The notes beneath the pieces are model-generated. The model searched no databases and was not told the origin of the DNA. It saw only the letters and a list, made by a program, of their open reading frames with translations. This document shows, in pieces, positions 1-5,393 of a stretch of DNA of 6,030 nucleotides (positions within the stretch are counted from its first letter, which is position 1; each line of letters opens with the position of its first letter). Location of the stretch: contig SLLY01000008.1 of the NCBI GenBank assembly GCA_007133845.1, forward strand, positions 1-6,030, given 5' to 3'. This stretch comes from Candidatus Woesearchaeota archaeon (GTDB lineage: Archaea > Nanobdellota > Nanobdellia > CSSed11-243R1). The translations under genes were made by a program, and so were the position numbers.

Positions 1-1
1 C

Positions 2-181
2 ATAAAATTTAATAATCAAAAAAGCAGTTTATTTATCAAGTCATGGTTAAATAGATTGTTATCTAAAATAGCGTATTCTATGAAATTAAGTGATATATAT
101 AAAAATATATCTACTTCGATAATCTTAACTTTTTTGATGATATTACTTTTTTTCAAATTTTATCTTTTTGAACGTGGATGA
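2..181 (+). CDS. 3' end of a gene entering from the left; C-terminal part of a probable membrane protein (partial)
   Basis: One plus-strand frame is open from the window edge to a TGA at 179-181, giving 59 codons without a stop in very AT-rich DNA, where stops are frequent by chance. The translation is basic at first (KSWLNRLLSK and similar) and then has one strongly hydrophobic stretch near its end (about residues 39-56 of the visible part, TSIILTFLMILLFFKFYLF), followed by a short polar tail FERG. This looks like the last membrane helix of a longer protein. Codon choice (AGA, ATA, TTA) agrees with the other genes. It converges on the regulator gene and overlaps its 3' end by 39 bp. No family is recognised. 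An internal ATG at 80 could instead start a 33-residue single-helix peptide, but it has no ribosome binding site. The call rests only on an open frame, so certainty is moderate. Confidence 0.45.
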   Translation: MKFNNQKSSLFIKSWLNRLLSKIAYSMKLSDIYKNISTSIILTFLMILLFFKFYLFERG

Positions 182-874
182 GGGTTTAGATTCTATAAAT
201 TTGTAAAGGCGAGCCGGACGATGCATACCTTTTCTATATTCTTTAGTTGGTTTTAATATTCCAAGAGAAAGTATCTTTTTTCTAAAATTTCTTTTGTCCA
301 ATTTTTCATTTAGTATTTCACTGTAGAGCTTTTGAAGTTCAGTAAGTGTGAAAAGTTCAGGTAATAATTCAAATCCAACAGCAGTATATTCGAGTTTATA
401 TCTCAATCTTTTTAATGCATACATTATTATTTCTCGATGATCAAATGCCATTTTTTCTGGAAGTTTATAAACAGATACCCACCGAATATCTTTTATATTT
501 TTCTTATGTTCCTTTTTTAATTTTATTTTAGAAGAATCTACAAGTGCATAATATGCAACACTGATAACTCTTGTTCTAGGATCTCTTTTTGGATTTCCAA
601 ACGTGTACAATTGTTCAAGGTAAGCATCTTTTTTTGAAATACCTGTTTTTTCCATAAGTTCTTTTGAAGCAGAATTAATCAAAGATTTATCCATTTTTAC
701 AAAACCACCCGGTAAAGCCCAACAATCTAAGAATGGATGCATACCTCTTTTTATCAAGAGAACTTTAATTTTTCCTTTTATTAAAGTAAAAACTACAATA
801 TCGACAGTAACAGAAGGTCTTTTAAATTCCTCAACATTATATTTTTTTAGAAATTCTTCTTCACTTTCAACCAT
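143..874 (-). CDS. nrtR: NrtR-type transcriptional regulator: degenerate Nudix domain plus winged helix (243 aa)
   Basis: The protein has the two-part layout of NrtR repressors, which control NAD genes and sense NAD-derived ligands such as ADP-ribose. Residues about 20-160 form a Nudix domain with the family signatures LEQLYTFG-P-RDPR (87-100), RVISVAYYALV (102-112) and AFDHREII (143-150). Residues about 165-230 form the winged helix, with LEYTAVGFELLPE leading in, LDKRNFRKKIL (192-202) as the likely DNA-contacting helix and HRPARLYKF (218-226) as the wing. The Nudix box (57-79) is altered: the usual Glu is Lys63, the usual Arg is Lys71, and the last of the two adjacent Glu is Lys76; Glu72 and Glu75 remain. 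It is therefore probably a ligand sensor and not an efficient hydrolase. The gene lies just downstream of nadK but has its own promoter and no Shine-Dalgarno, so its mRNA is probably leaderless. Family assignment is firm; its targets are inferred from the neighbouring NAD genes and shared palindromes. Confidence 0.9.
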   Translation of the reverse strand: MVESEEEFLKKYNVEEFKRPSVTVDIVVFTLIKGKIKVLLIKRGMHPFLDCWALPGGFVKMDKSLINSASKELMEKTGISKKDAYLEQLYTFGNPKRDPRTRVISVAYYALVDSSKIKLKKEHKKNIKDIRWVSVYKLPEKMAFDHREIIMYALKRLRYKLEYTAVGFELLPELFTLTELQKLYSEILNEKLDKRNFRKKILSLGILKPTKEYRKGMHRPARLYKFIESKPSSTFKKIKFEKK

Positions 875-898
875 AGTTAGTGTATAAATGACAATTTT
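874..898 (+). promoter_or_regulatory. Candidate NrtR autoregulatory operator
   Basis: Read on the plus strand, this site is TAGTTAGTGT-N7-ACAATTTT. It matches the palindrome in front of pncB at 9 of 10 bases of the first half-site, has the same 7-bp spacer, and then matches at the five bases ACAAT. The second half-site degenerates outward from ACAAT. It spans the presumed transcription start and the first base of the nrtR start codon, and touches its TATA box. A repressor bound here would block its own gene. Inferred from sequence comparison within the window only. Confidence 0.55.
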
Positions 899-911
899 TT
901 ATAAAGTTTTG
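898..911 (-). promoter_or_regulatory. Archaeal promoter (TATA box) of the nrtR gene
   Basis: On the minus strand CCAAAAC is followed by TTTATAAA (TATA at 898-905). The TATA centre lies about 28 bp before the ATG at 874, which places the expected transcription start on or within a few bases of that ATG. No Shine-Dalgarno precedes the ATG, so a leaderless transcript fits both observations. Confidence 0.55.
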
Positions 912-918
912 GAATATT

Positions 919-925
919 AAAAAAA
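919..925 (-). terminator. T-tract terminator after nadK
   Basis: The minus strand has a run of seven T about 30 bp past the nadK stop and just before the nrtR promoter. Archaeal transcription commonly ends on such T-tracts without a hairpin. It would separate nadK from nrtR, at least partly. Confidence 0.4.
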
Positions 926-953
926 TTTAAATTTTGTTAAATATTTTTCATTA

Positions 954-1826
954 TTAATTTTTTAATCTTATCACATAAACCGGCTTTTTAGCAACTTTTA
1001 CTTCTAGTACATCTCCTCTGTTAAAATCAAGCATCCTTTCTTTACAACTACCATCAAAACTTATACAACCATCTACATTTATATGCGATTTAATTCGAAT
1101 AGTTTCTCCGGAATTTATATGTCCCTTAATCATTTTATAATTGTTTTCAATTTTATGTTCTCTTACAATATATCTCAATTCTTTTGCAGTTCTCGGAAAT
1201 TTTCCATCAGAACCATATATATTGTTATACCATCCTGTAGAACCAGCACCCGTAGCAATTACTATACCACTAGACATTTGAATTTCTACTTCATCACCAA
1301 TTTCAATTTCATATTTTGTCATACTAGGACTATGTTTTGCACCCACAAATATTTCGTTTAATGCATAACTCGATTTTGATTTGAATATTCCTTCCGCCCG
1401 TGTCCATTCTTTTAGTTCAAAATCATCATTTAATATCTTTTCCAAAGTAAATTCAAATTTTTCATCACACACATCACATAACGCTCCGGTGCTTTTTGTG
1501 CTAGATTTTATTGCAAGAATTGGTATTTTTTCTTGAATATGATTAACCGAATTCAATACAGTACCATCACCCCCAACACAAATTATCAAATCATTATCTT
1601 GAAATTTTTTATATTCTGCATAAGGATTACATGTAACGTCAAATTCTATTCCGTATTGAAAAAGAGTTTCTTCTATGCAATTTAATGAATTGTAATGTTC
1701 TTCGTATTCTTTTTGTAAATTTTCCATATCGATTACTGGTAATTGTTTTTCTAGAAAATCTACACGTTCTTTGAAATGTTCAAGTGCTGTTTTTTTTGTT
1801 GAAATTAAAACTTTATCTATTTGCAT
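954..1826 (-). CDS. nadK: Divergent NAD kinase, resembling the NADK2/NADK3 type (290 aa)
   Basis: It is predicted to phosphorylate NAD to NADP in the cytoplasm, the last step of the pathway encoded here. The phosphate-binding GGDGT loop is present at 85-89 after the strand LIICV, the ALNE motif at 155-158 and the glycine-rich SGIVIATGAGSTGW at 186-199; a C-terminal FDG (257-259) matches the closing DG of the family. The second motif is unlike the common NxGxLGF: it reads IKSSTKSTGALC (106-117), which recalls the SxGxLC form of mitochondrial NADK2 and plant NADK3, as does SSG-x5-TGxGS. It has seven cysteines, two as CDVC (117-120). The start overlaps the end of nadM by 14 bp, with AGAGGAT a few bases ahead of the ATG, so translation is probably coupled. 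The position in an NAD operon makes NAD the likely substrate. The clade assignment is from memory of motifs and is less certain than the superfamily. Confidence 0.82.
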   Translation of the reverse strand: MQIDKVLISTKKTALEHFKERVDFLEKQLPVIDMENLQKEYEEHYNSLNCIEETLFQYGIEFDVTCNPYAEYKKFQDNDLIICVGGDGTVLNSVNHIQEKIPILAIKSSTKSTGALCDVCDEKFEFTLEKILNDDFELKEWTRAEGIFKSKSSYALNEIFVGAKHSPSMTKYEIEIGDEVEIQMSSGIVIATGAGSTGWYNNIYGSDGKFPRTAKELRYIVREHKIENNYKMIKGHINSGETIRIKSHINVDGCISFDGSCKERMLDFNRGDVLEVKVAKKPVYVIRLKN

Positions 1827-2712
1827 TTTTTATCCTCTTCTCATAATCTTTAAAAAAATTATTATGATTAAAAGCTAATGTTTTAGGTATTGTTTTAGTC
1901 ATAATTACTTCTTTTGTGTTATCTCCAACTTTTAATTCTCCGTCTCCTGTACCATAAAATACATGGATTATATAATGTTCTATAGGATTTTTACCTATTT
2001 TATCATAATAATTCAAATAACCCTCTATACAAAAATCTAATCCTGTTTCTTCTTTTACTCCTCTTATTGTAGCACTTTTTAATGTTTCACCCCATTCAAC
2101 ATATCCGCCCGGACAAGCAAACATTTCTTTAAATGGAGCAACATTTCTTTTTATTAAAACATAATTTTCATTATATTTTATTATTCCATCAACAGCCAAA
2201 ATAGGATTTTTATATTTACAATTTTCAAAAATGTTTTTTATTCGTTTAACTCCGTCTATTCTATCTATTAAGTTTGAAGTACTTTTTGGGACCATATTTT
2301 TCCAATTTTCTTCTTTTGCTATAGCCTTTCTTACTGATGTTCCTGAAATTCCATTTTTATCCCTTTCCCAATTTACTACTTTATGTCCTTTAGATTCAAA
2401 CAATTTTTTTGTTATAGTTTCATTTCCAGCATAAACTACATCAAATCTTTTACAAAGCTTTTCAACATGAGATACCCATTCTGAAAAATTATTTATGTCT
2501 GGTATTGGGATTATGCGGCAATTTCCAATTACTGCATTCTCAATCATTTCAATTCTTTCTTCAAGTGTGAATGGATTTTCTTTTGTATATCCATATTGCG
2601 AGCTTCCAATCCCTATTAAAAGTTCATCCACCTCTTCCTGAAAACTTTCAATTTTTGAAAGATGTCCATTATGAAATGGCTGAAATCTCCCAATGAATAA
2701 TCCTCTACTCAT
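1813..2712 (-). CDS. nadM: Bifunctional NMN/NaMN adenylyltransferase (NadM type) fused to a C-terminal Nudix domain (299 aa)
   Basis: Residues 1-165 are an archaeal-type nicotinamide/nicotinate mononucleotide adenylyltransferase, which joins the mononucleotide to AMP from ATP and releases pyrophosphate. Visible motifs are GRFQPFHNGH (8-17, with the HxGH nucleotidyltransferase motif), NPFTLEERIEMI (46-57) and ISGTSVRKAI (122-131). Residues about 168-299 are a Nudix hydrolase domain (AVDGIIKY, then the Nudix box 203-225). Such fusions are known in bacteria, for example Synechocystis and Francisella, where the Nudix half can cleave ADP-ribose. Here the box has Glu209, Arg217, Glu221 and Glu222, but Gly218 (codon GGA) replaces the Glu that usually follows Arg and helps bind metal, so its activity is in doubt. 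The start has a good Shine-Dalgarno (AAGGTGAT). It lies 77 bp after pncA and overlaps nadK by 14 bp. Both domain calls are strong. Confidence 0.93.
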   Translation of the reverse strand: MSRGLFIGRFQPFHNGHLSKIESFQEEVDELLIGIGSSQYGYTKENPFTLEERIEMIENAVIGNCRIIPIPDINNFSEWVSHVEKLCKRFDVVYAGNETITKKLFESKGHKVVNWERDKNGISGTSVRKAIAKEENWKNMVPKSTSNLIDRIDGVKRIKNIFENCKYKNPILAVDGIIKYNENYVLIKRNVAPFKEMFACPGGYVEWGETLKSATIRGVKEETGLDFCIEGYLNYYDKIGKNPIEHYIIHVFYGTGDGELKVGDNTKEVIMTKTIPKTLAFNHNNFFKDYEKRIKNANR

Positions 2713-2775
2713 AGAAAATCACCTTTTGAAATAAAATTTTTTTATATTTATGATTAGAACATTTCTTATTATTTA

Positions 2776-2786
2776 TTTTTATATTC
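2776..2786 (-). promoter_or_regulatory. Possible internal TATA element ahead of nadM-nadK
   Basis: The 77-bp gap between pncA and nadM is the only gap inside the operon. On the minus strand GAATATAAAAA begins just past the pncA stop, and a start about 25 bp downstream would give a leader of roughly 40 bases with the nadM Shine-Dalgarno. No copy of the pncB palindrome is seen here. In DNA this AT-rich the match is weak evidence; read-through from pncB-pncA is equally possible. Confidence 0.25.
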
Positions 2787-2789
2787 ATT

Positions 2790-3407
2790 TTAATCGCCAT
2801 TAATTATCTTTTCTAAATCTTTAAATTGTATGAATTTAACTCCCGATTCTTCCATTTCTTCAAAAGCTATTTTTTCTGTTTTTGGTGAAACTGCTTTTAT
2901 TGCATCAGTTAGGATATATGTTGTTATTCCCCTTTTAGATAAACCTATCGCTGCCGATTTAATACAATAATCTGTTGCAACCCCATAAACTATCGCAAGT
3001 TTTACATCTTTAATATTTTGTTCTAAATGAGGATTAGTAAAAACATCATAATTTTGTTTCTCAAAGAAAACTTCTCCACCTTCATTTAAATGAGATTCGA
3101 TTGAAACATTTATAGAATTGTTTGATGGTACATACAAAGGCATTTTTGGAAAAGTTTCCCGTATTTTTTTTGCACCACGAGTTCCTTTCATACAATGTTC
3201 TGGAAAAGGTCCTCCATTTTCTTTTAGTTCAGCATCATCTGAAAAATGTGTATCAACCGAACCCATAATTGAATATGCATTTTTTCTTGCATATTCCGTT
3301 ATTTTTTTAAGAGCTGGCTTTATTTTTTCTGCTTCAGGAACATAAAGAGCTCCATCTTTATTCATAAAATCTTTCTGCGTATCCACATCAAAAAAAATTG
3401 TTTTCAT
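2790..3407 (-). CDS. pncA: Nicotinamidase, isochorismatase-like cysteine hydrolase (205 aa)
   Basis: It is predicted to hydrolyse nicotinamide to nicotinate and ammonia, feeding PncB. The catalytic triad of the family can be placed: Asp9 in FFDVDTQKDF (5-14), Lys117 in FFEKQNYDVF (114-123) and the nucleophile Cys148 in YGVATDYC (141-148), where V-A-T carries the usual cis peptide. Metal ligands are likely Asp52 and His54 (VDTH) and His71 (PEHCMKGT). The additional His seen a few residues after DxH in some nicotinamidases is absent; this stretch reads HFSDDAE. The length is normal. The start codon overlaps the pncB stop as ATGA (3404-3407), with GGAGA inside the end of pncB as ribosome binding site, so the two are coupled. 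Isochorismatase relatives share the fold, but the HCMKGT region and the neighbours make nicotinamidase much the best reading. Confidence 0.9.
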   Translation of the reverse strand: MKTIFFDVDTQKDFMNKDGALYVPEAEKIKPALKKITEYARKNAYSIMGSVDTHFSDDAELKENGGPFPEHCMKGTRGAKKIRETFPKMPLYVPSNNSINVSIESHLNEGGEVFFEKQNYDVFTNPHLEQNIKDVKLAIVYGVATDYCIKSAAIGLSKRGITTYILTDAIKAVSPKTEKIAFEEMEESGVKFIQFKDLEKIINGD

Positions 3408-4780
3408 TTTTTGTCTTCTCCATACTTTTTAGAAATTTCTCCAGTAAGTTTTTCAAGTTCCGAAGAGATTTCTACAGCATAATTTTGATTTGCATTCGTC
3501 TTTCTATATTCTGTGGGTAATTTTTCTTTTTGCGATAATCCATATTCTCTTATTTGATGAATCGTTGGTATATCATAAACAAGTTTCCCTTTGGAAATAA
3601 CTTTAATAAGCAAGGGTTCATATTGTTCATCAAATTCTCCTCTAACTGCTAATAAATCTTTATCAAACTTACCATTTTTATCATACATTCGATATACTTG
3701 TTTTTCTCCAGGATACGTAGACTTATCTTTACTGAGTTTTAGTTTTGGAATTTTTTTACCATCTTTTTTTATTTGAGTAAGTTTATATACACCTCCAATT
3801 GATGGTGCGTCTTTTGATAAAATTAATTCTGTTCCAACTCCAAATATATCTATTTCTGCATCATTTTTGAGCATTTCTTCAATTGTATATTCATTTAAAT
3901 CCGAACTTGCAAATATAGTAGTTTCTTTTTTTCCATTTTGATTTAAGATATCCCGCGTTTTTTTGCTTAGTTCTGTTAAATCTCCCGAATCCAATCTAAT
4001 CCCTTTTATTTTTCCGGGTAATTTCGCAGCAAGTTTTGCACCTTGAATTGTATCATATGTGTCTATAAGTGCAACAGTTTCTTCTCCATATACTTTAAAA
4101 TATGCTGCAAATGCATCTTCTTCTCTGTTAAAACTCATTATCCATGAATGTGCATGAGTTCCATATGATGGAACATCAAATAAAGCTTCAGCCATAACAT
4201 TTGAAGTGCCCAATGCACCACCTATGTATGCCGCTCTCGCACCCCTTGTTGCAGCACCTATATCTGTTCTCCGCATCCCAAATTCTATGATTTTTCTACC
4301 TTTTGCTGCATCAACACATCTACTTGCTTTTGATGCTATTTTTGTTTGGTGGTTGTAACATGTTAATAAATAAGTTTCAATTAATTGAGCTTCTATTATT
4401 GGAGCTGTAATTGTTATTAAAGGCTCATTTCCAAATGCTATACTTCCTTCTCGCATTGCCCAAACATCTCCAGTAAATTTAAAATTTTTTAAATAATCCC
4501 AAAATTTTTTATCCACATTTTTAAAAGAAGTTTTTTTTTCAAGAAATTCTATATCTTCATCTGTGAAATTTACATTAGTAAGATAACTGAGACATTGTTC
4601 AAGTCCTGCAACAACTAGATATGAACGATTTTTAGGAAGTTTGCGTACAAATAAGTCAAAAGTTGCAATCTCGTCCTTTTTTCCCATTTCAAAATATCCA
4701 TTAGCCATCGTAATTTGATATAAATCTGTTGCTATTCCTAGTCTATCTTCAGGTATTATTCCAGATTTTGGTTGGTTCAT
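3404..4780 (-). CDS. pncB: Nicotinate phosphoribosyltransferase (458 aa)
   Basis: It makes nicotinate mononucleotide from nicotinate and PRPP, usually with ATP hydrolysis, and is the entry enzyme of the Preiss-Handler route. Numbered from the start chosen here, visible family motifs are TDLYQITM (18-25), EFGMRR (166-171), GTHAHSW (207-213, holding the region of the histidine that is phosphorylated in studied homologues), IRLDSGDL (261-268) and the phosphate-binding FGVGTEL (313-319). The length is typical. An in-frame ATG lies 21 bp upstream (4801), but GAGGGGTGAT falls between the two ATGs and ends three bases before 4780, and the predicted transcription start is almost on 4801. The ATG at 4780 is therefore the likely start. 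It is the first gene of the NAD operon, behind a clear TATA box and a palindrome that is probably bound by the NrtR-like regulator; its stop overlaps the start of pncA. Confidence 0.95.
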   Translation of the reverse strand: MNQPKSGIIPEDRLGIATDLYQITMANGYFEMGKKDEIATFDLFVRKLPKNRSYLVVAGLEQCLSYLTNVNFTDEDIEFLEKKTSFKNVDKKFWDYLKNFKFTGDVWAMREGSIAFGNEPLITITAPIIEAQLIETYLLTCYNHQTKIASKASRCVDAAKGRKIIEFGMRRTDIGAATRGARAAYIGGALGTSNVMAEALFDVPSYGTHAHSWIMSFNREEDAFAAYFKVYGEETVALIDTYDTIQGAKLAAKLPGKIKGIRLDSGDLTELSKKTRDILNQNGKKETTIFASSDLNEYTIEEMLKNDAEIDIFGVGTELILSKDAPSIGGVYKLTQIKKDGKKIPKLKLSKDKSTYPGEKQVYRMYDKNGKFDKDLLAVRGEFDEQYEPLLIKVISKGKLVYDIPTIHQIREYGLSQKEKLPTEYRKTNANQNYAVEISSELEKLTGEISKKYGEDKK

Positions 4781-4783
4781 TTT

Positions 4784-4793
4784 ATCACCCCTC
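4784..4793 (-). promoter_or_regulatory. Ribosome binding site that fixes the pncB start
   Basis: The minus strand reads GAGGGGTGAT, then AAA, then ATG. GGTGAT pairs with the archaeal 16S 3' tail (AUCACC). It lies inside the frame of the longer possible reading, which argues against the upstream ATG at 4801. Confidence 0.75.
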
Positions 4794-4802
4794 AGGCACA
4801 TT

Positions 4803-4829
4803 TACTTATTGTAATAATAACACTAAGTA
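4803..4829 (-). promoter_or_regulatory. 27-bp palindrome, candidate NrtR operator of the NAD operon
   Basis: On the minus strand the site is TACTTAGTGT-N7-ACAATAAGTA. Of its 13 base pairs about a single central base, 11 are complementary, the exceptions being pairs 7/21 and 11/17. It begins at the downstream edge of the TATA box and covers the expected transcription start, so a bound dimer would block initiation. A related element with the same spacing lies on the nrtR promoter at 874-898. No protein binding is shown by the sequence itself. Confidence 0.65.
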
Positions 4830-4847
4830 TTTATATGCATTTCGGTT
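4828..4847 (-). promoter_or_regulatory. Archaeal promoter (BRE/TATA) of the NAD operon
   Basis: The minus strand carries the TATA element ATATAAATA (4828-4836), preceded by AACCGAAATGC, a purine-rich TFB-recognition-like stretch. Counting about 25 bp from the TATA centre puts the start near 4805-4809, giving a leader of about 25-30 bases ahead of the ATG at 4780. It is the best promoter in the window. Confidence 0.7.
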
Positions 4848-4877
4848 TACTCTGTGAAACTTAAAATTTTTACTCTA

Positions 4878-4903
4878 ATAATAAAAAATAAAAAATAAAG
4901 AAA
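4878..4903 (-). terminator. T-rich terminator after the small secreted protein gene
   Basis: About 10 bp past the stop the minus strand reads TTTCTTTATTTTTTATTTTTTA, with two runs of six T. No stable hairpin is seen. This fits an archaeal T-tract terminator that ends the upstream transcript before the pncB promoter. Confidence 0.5.
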
Positions 4904-4911
4904 CAGTTTTA

Positions 4912-5295
4912 TTATTCTAATCTTTCTACCCAACGTCCACAATCAGGTCTCATTTCCAATTTATTTTCTTGTCTGTATTCTCTTTCTCTATTTCTCCAAG
5001 GTCCTCTAGATTCCCCAAATCTATTTAAACTTCCTTCTCGTCCTTCGTATATTTCTACTAAATTGTCGAATTCTTCTTCGCTTAATATTGTAGATATGGC
5101 TTCCAACCAAGATTCGTAATCTCTGCCTTCAATTGAATTTTGTAGTTCTAATCTCAATTCTAATGTTTCTTCTCTGATTTCTGGATTCATTTCACTTCCC
5201 AAATTTTTCTCACCAAAAGAAAAAGCAGAAGCCATACTTAAAGAAGTCATTGCTACAATAGAAACAATCAATATTCCCAAAATCTTTTTGTCCAT
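4912..5295 (-). CDS. Small secreted protein of unknown function (127 aa)
   Basis: The N-terminus is a signal peptide: MDKK, a hydrophobic core ILGILIVSIVAMTSLSM, then ASA with likely cleavage after residue 24. The mature part of about 103 residues is highly charged. It holds a helical segment with EGRDYESWLEAI (56-67) followed by LSEEEFDNLVEIYE (71-84), and an arginine-rich tail with a single cysteine (Cys119). The pairing of a DYxxW helix with an EExF helix recalls small exported proteins often seen in DPANN archaea and candidate-phyla bacteria; their role is not known to me. A frame-compatible GTG lies at 5304, but it is part of the perfect Shine-Dalgarno AGGAGGTGA, so the ATG at 5295 is chosen. 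It is separated from the NAD operon by a T-tract and a new promoter, so no functional link to it is implied. Confidence 0.75.
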   Translation of the reverse strand: MDKKILGILIVSIVAMTSLSMASAFSFGEKNLGSEMNPEIREETLELRLELQNSIEGRDYESWLEAISTILSEEEFDNLVEIYEGREGSLNRFGESRGPWRNREREYRQENKLEMRPDCGRWVERLE

Positions 5296-5300
5296 TTTTT

Positions 5301-5309
5301 TCACCTCCT
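5301..5309 (-). promoter_or_regulatory. Strong Shine-Dalgarno of the small secreted protein
   Basis: AGGAGGTGA on the minus strand is fully complementary to the archaeal 16S tail UCACCUCCU and lies five A's ahead of the ATG at 5295. It contains the GTG that would otherwise be taken as the start. A site this strong suggests high expression. Confidence 0.85.
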
Positions 5310-5343
5310 ACAATTAATCTATAATTTTTCTTTTAAAAGTTGA

Positions 5344-5360
5344 ATGGACTTTTTGTCCAT
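5344..5360. repeat. Perfect 17-bp inverted repeat ATGGAC-N5-GTCCAT in a divergent promoter region
   Basis: The plus strand reads ATGGAC, five T, GTCCAT. It lies between the shared TATA region and the expected start of the secreted-protein transcript, where an operator would act. A short RNA hairpin is also possible. On the minus strand its first 12 bases, ATGGACAAAAAG, are identical to the first 12 bases of the secreted-protein coding sequence. Confidence 0.5.
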
Positions 5361-5364
5361 AGAC

Positions 5365-5378
5365 TTTTAAATAAATAA
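5365..5378. promoter_or_regulatory. Overlapping divergent TATA elements
   Basis: The plus strand TTTTAAATAAATAA is centred about 24 bp before the ATG at 5394, the distance expected for a leaderless transcript. Read on the minus strand, TTATTTATTTAAAA could serve the secreted-protein gene with a start near 5343. Only about 98 bp separate the two divergent start codons, so the promoters must lie in this region, but AT-richness makes the exact boxes uncertain. Confidence 0.45.
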
Positions 5379-5393
5379 TTTTTAGTTTATTTT

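Noticed and set aside
1..3. An ATG on the minus strand at the very left edge that could start a gene leaving the window, with an AT-rich TATA-like stretch before it
   Set aside because: Only one codon is visible, there is no Shine-Dalgarno, and the opposite strand has a better supported open frame.
1083..1361. 92-codon plus-strand frame inside nadK
   Set aside because: It is the antisense shadow of a gene with intact catalytic motifs, and its composition is rich in Phe, Ser, Thr and Tyr as expected from reverse reading of AT-rich coding DNA. Similar shadows at 2231-2434, 3118-3345 and 3591-3776 were dropped for the same reason.
2713..2789. A third copy of the operator in the pncA-nadM gap
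   Set aside because: Neither TTAGTGT nor its complement with the 7-bp spacing is present; AGAA-ATG-TTCT is a short symmetry of the size expected by chance.
5330..5339. Palindrome CTTTTAAAAG as TATA box of the secreted-protein gene
   Set aside because: It would place the transcription start inside or next to the Shine-Dalgarno, leaving no usable leader. The AT-rich box at 5365-5378 fits better.
5319..5360. Possible 13-codon upstream reading frame (MDKKSIQLLKEKL) before the secreted-protein gene on the minus strand
   Set aside because: It has no ribosome binding site and begins upstream of the likely transcription start. Its similarity to the real N-terminus comes only from the 12-base repeat.
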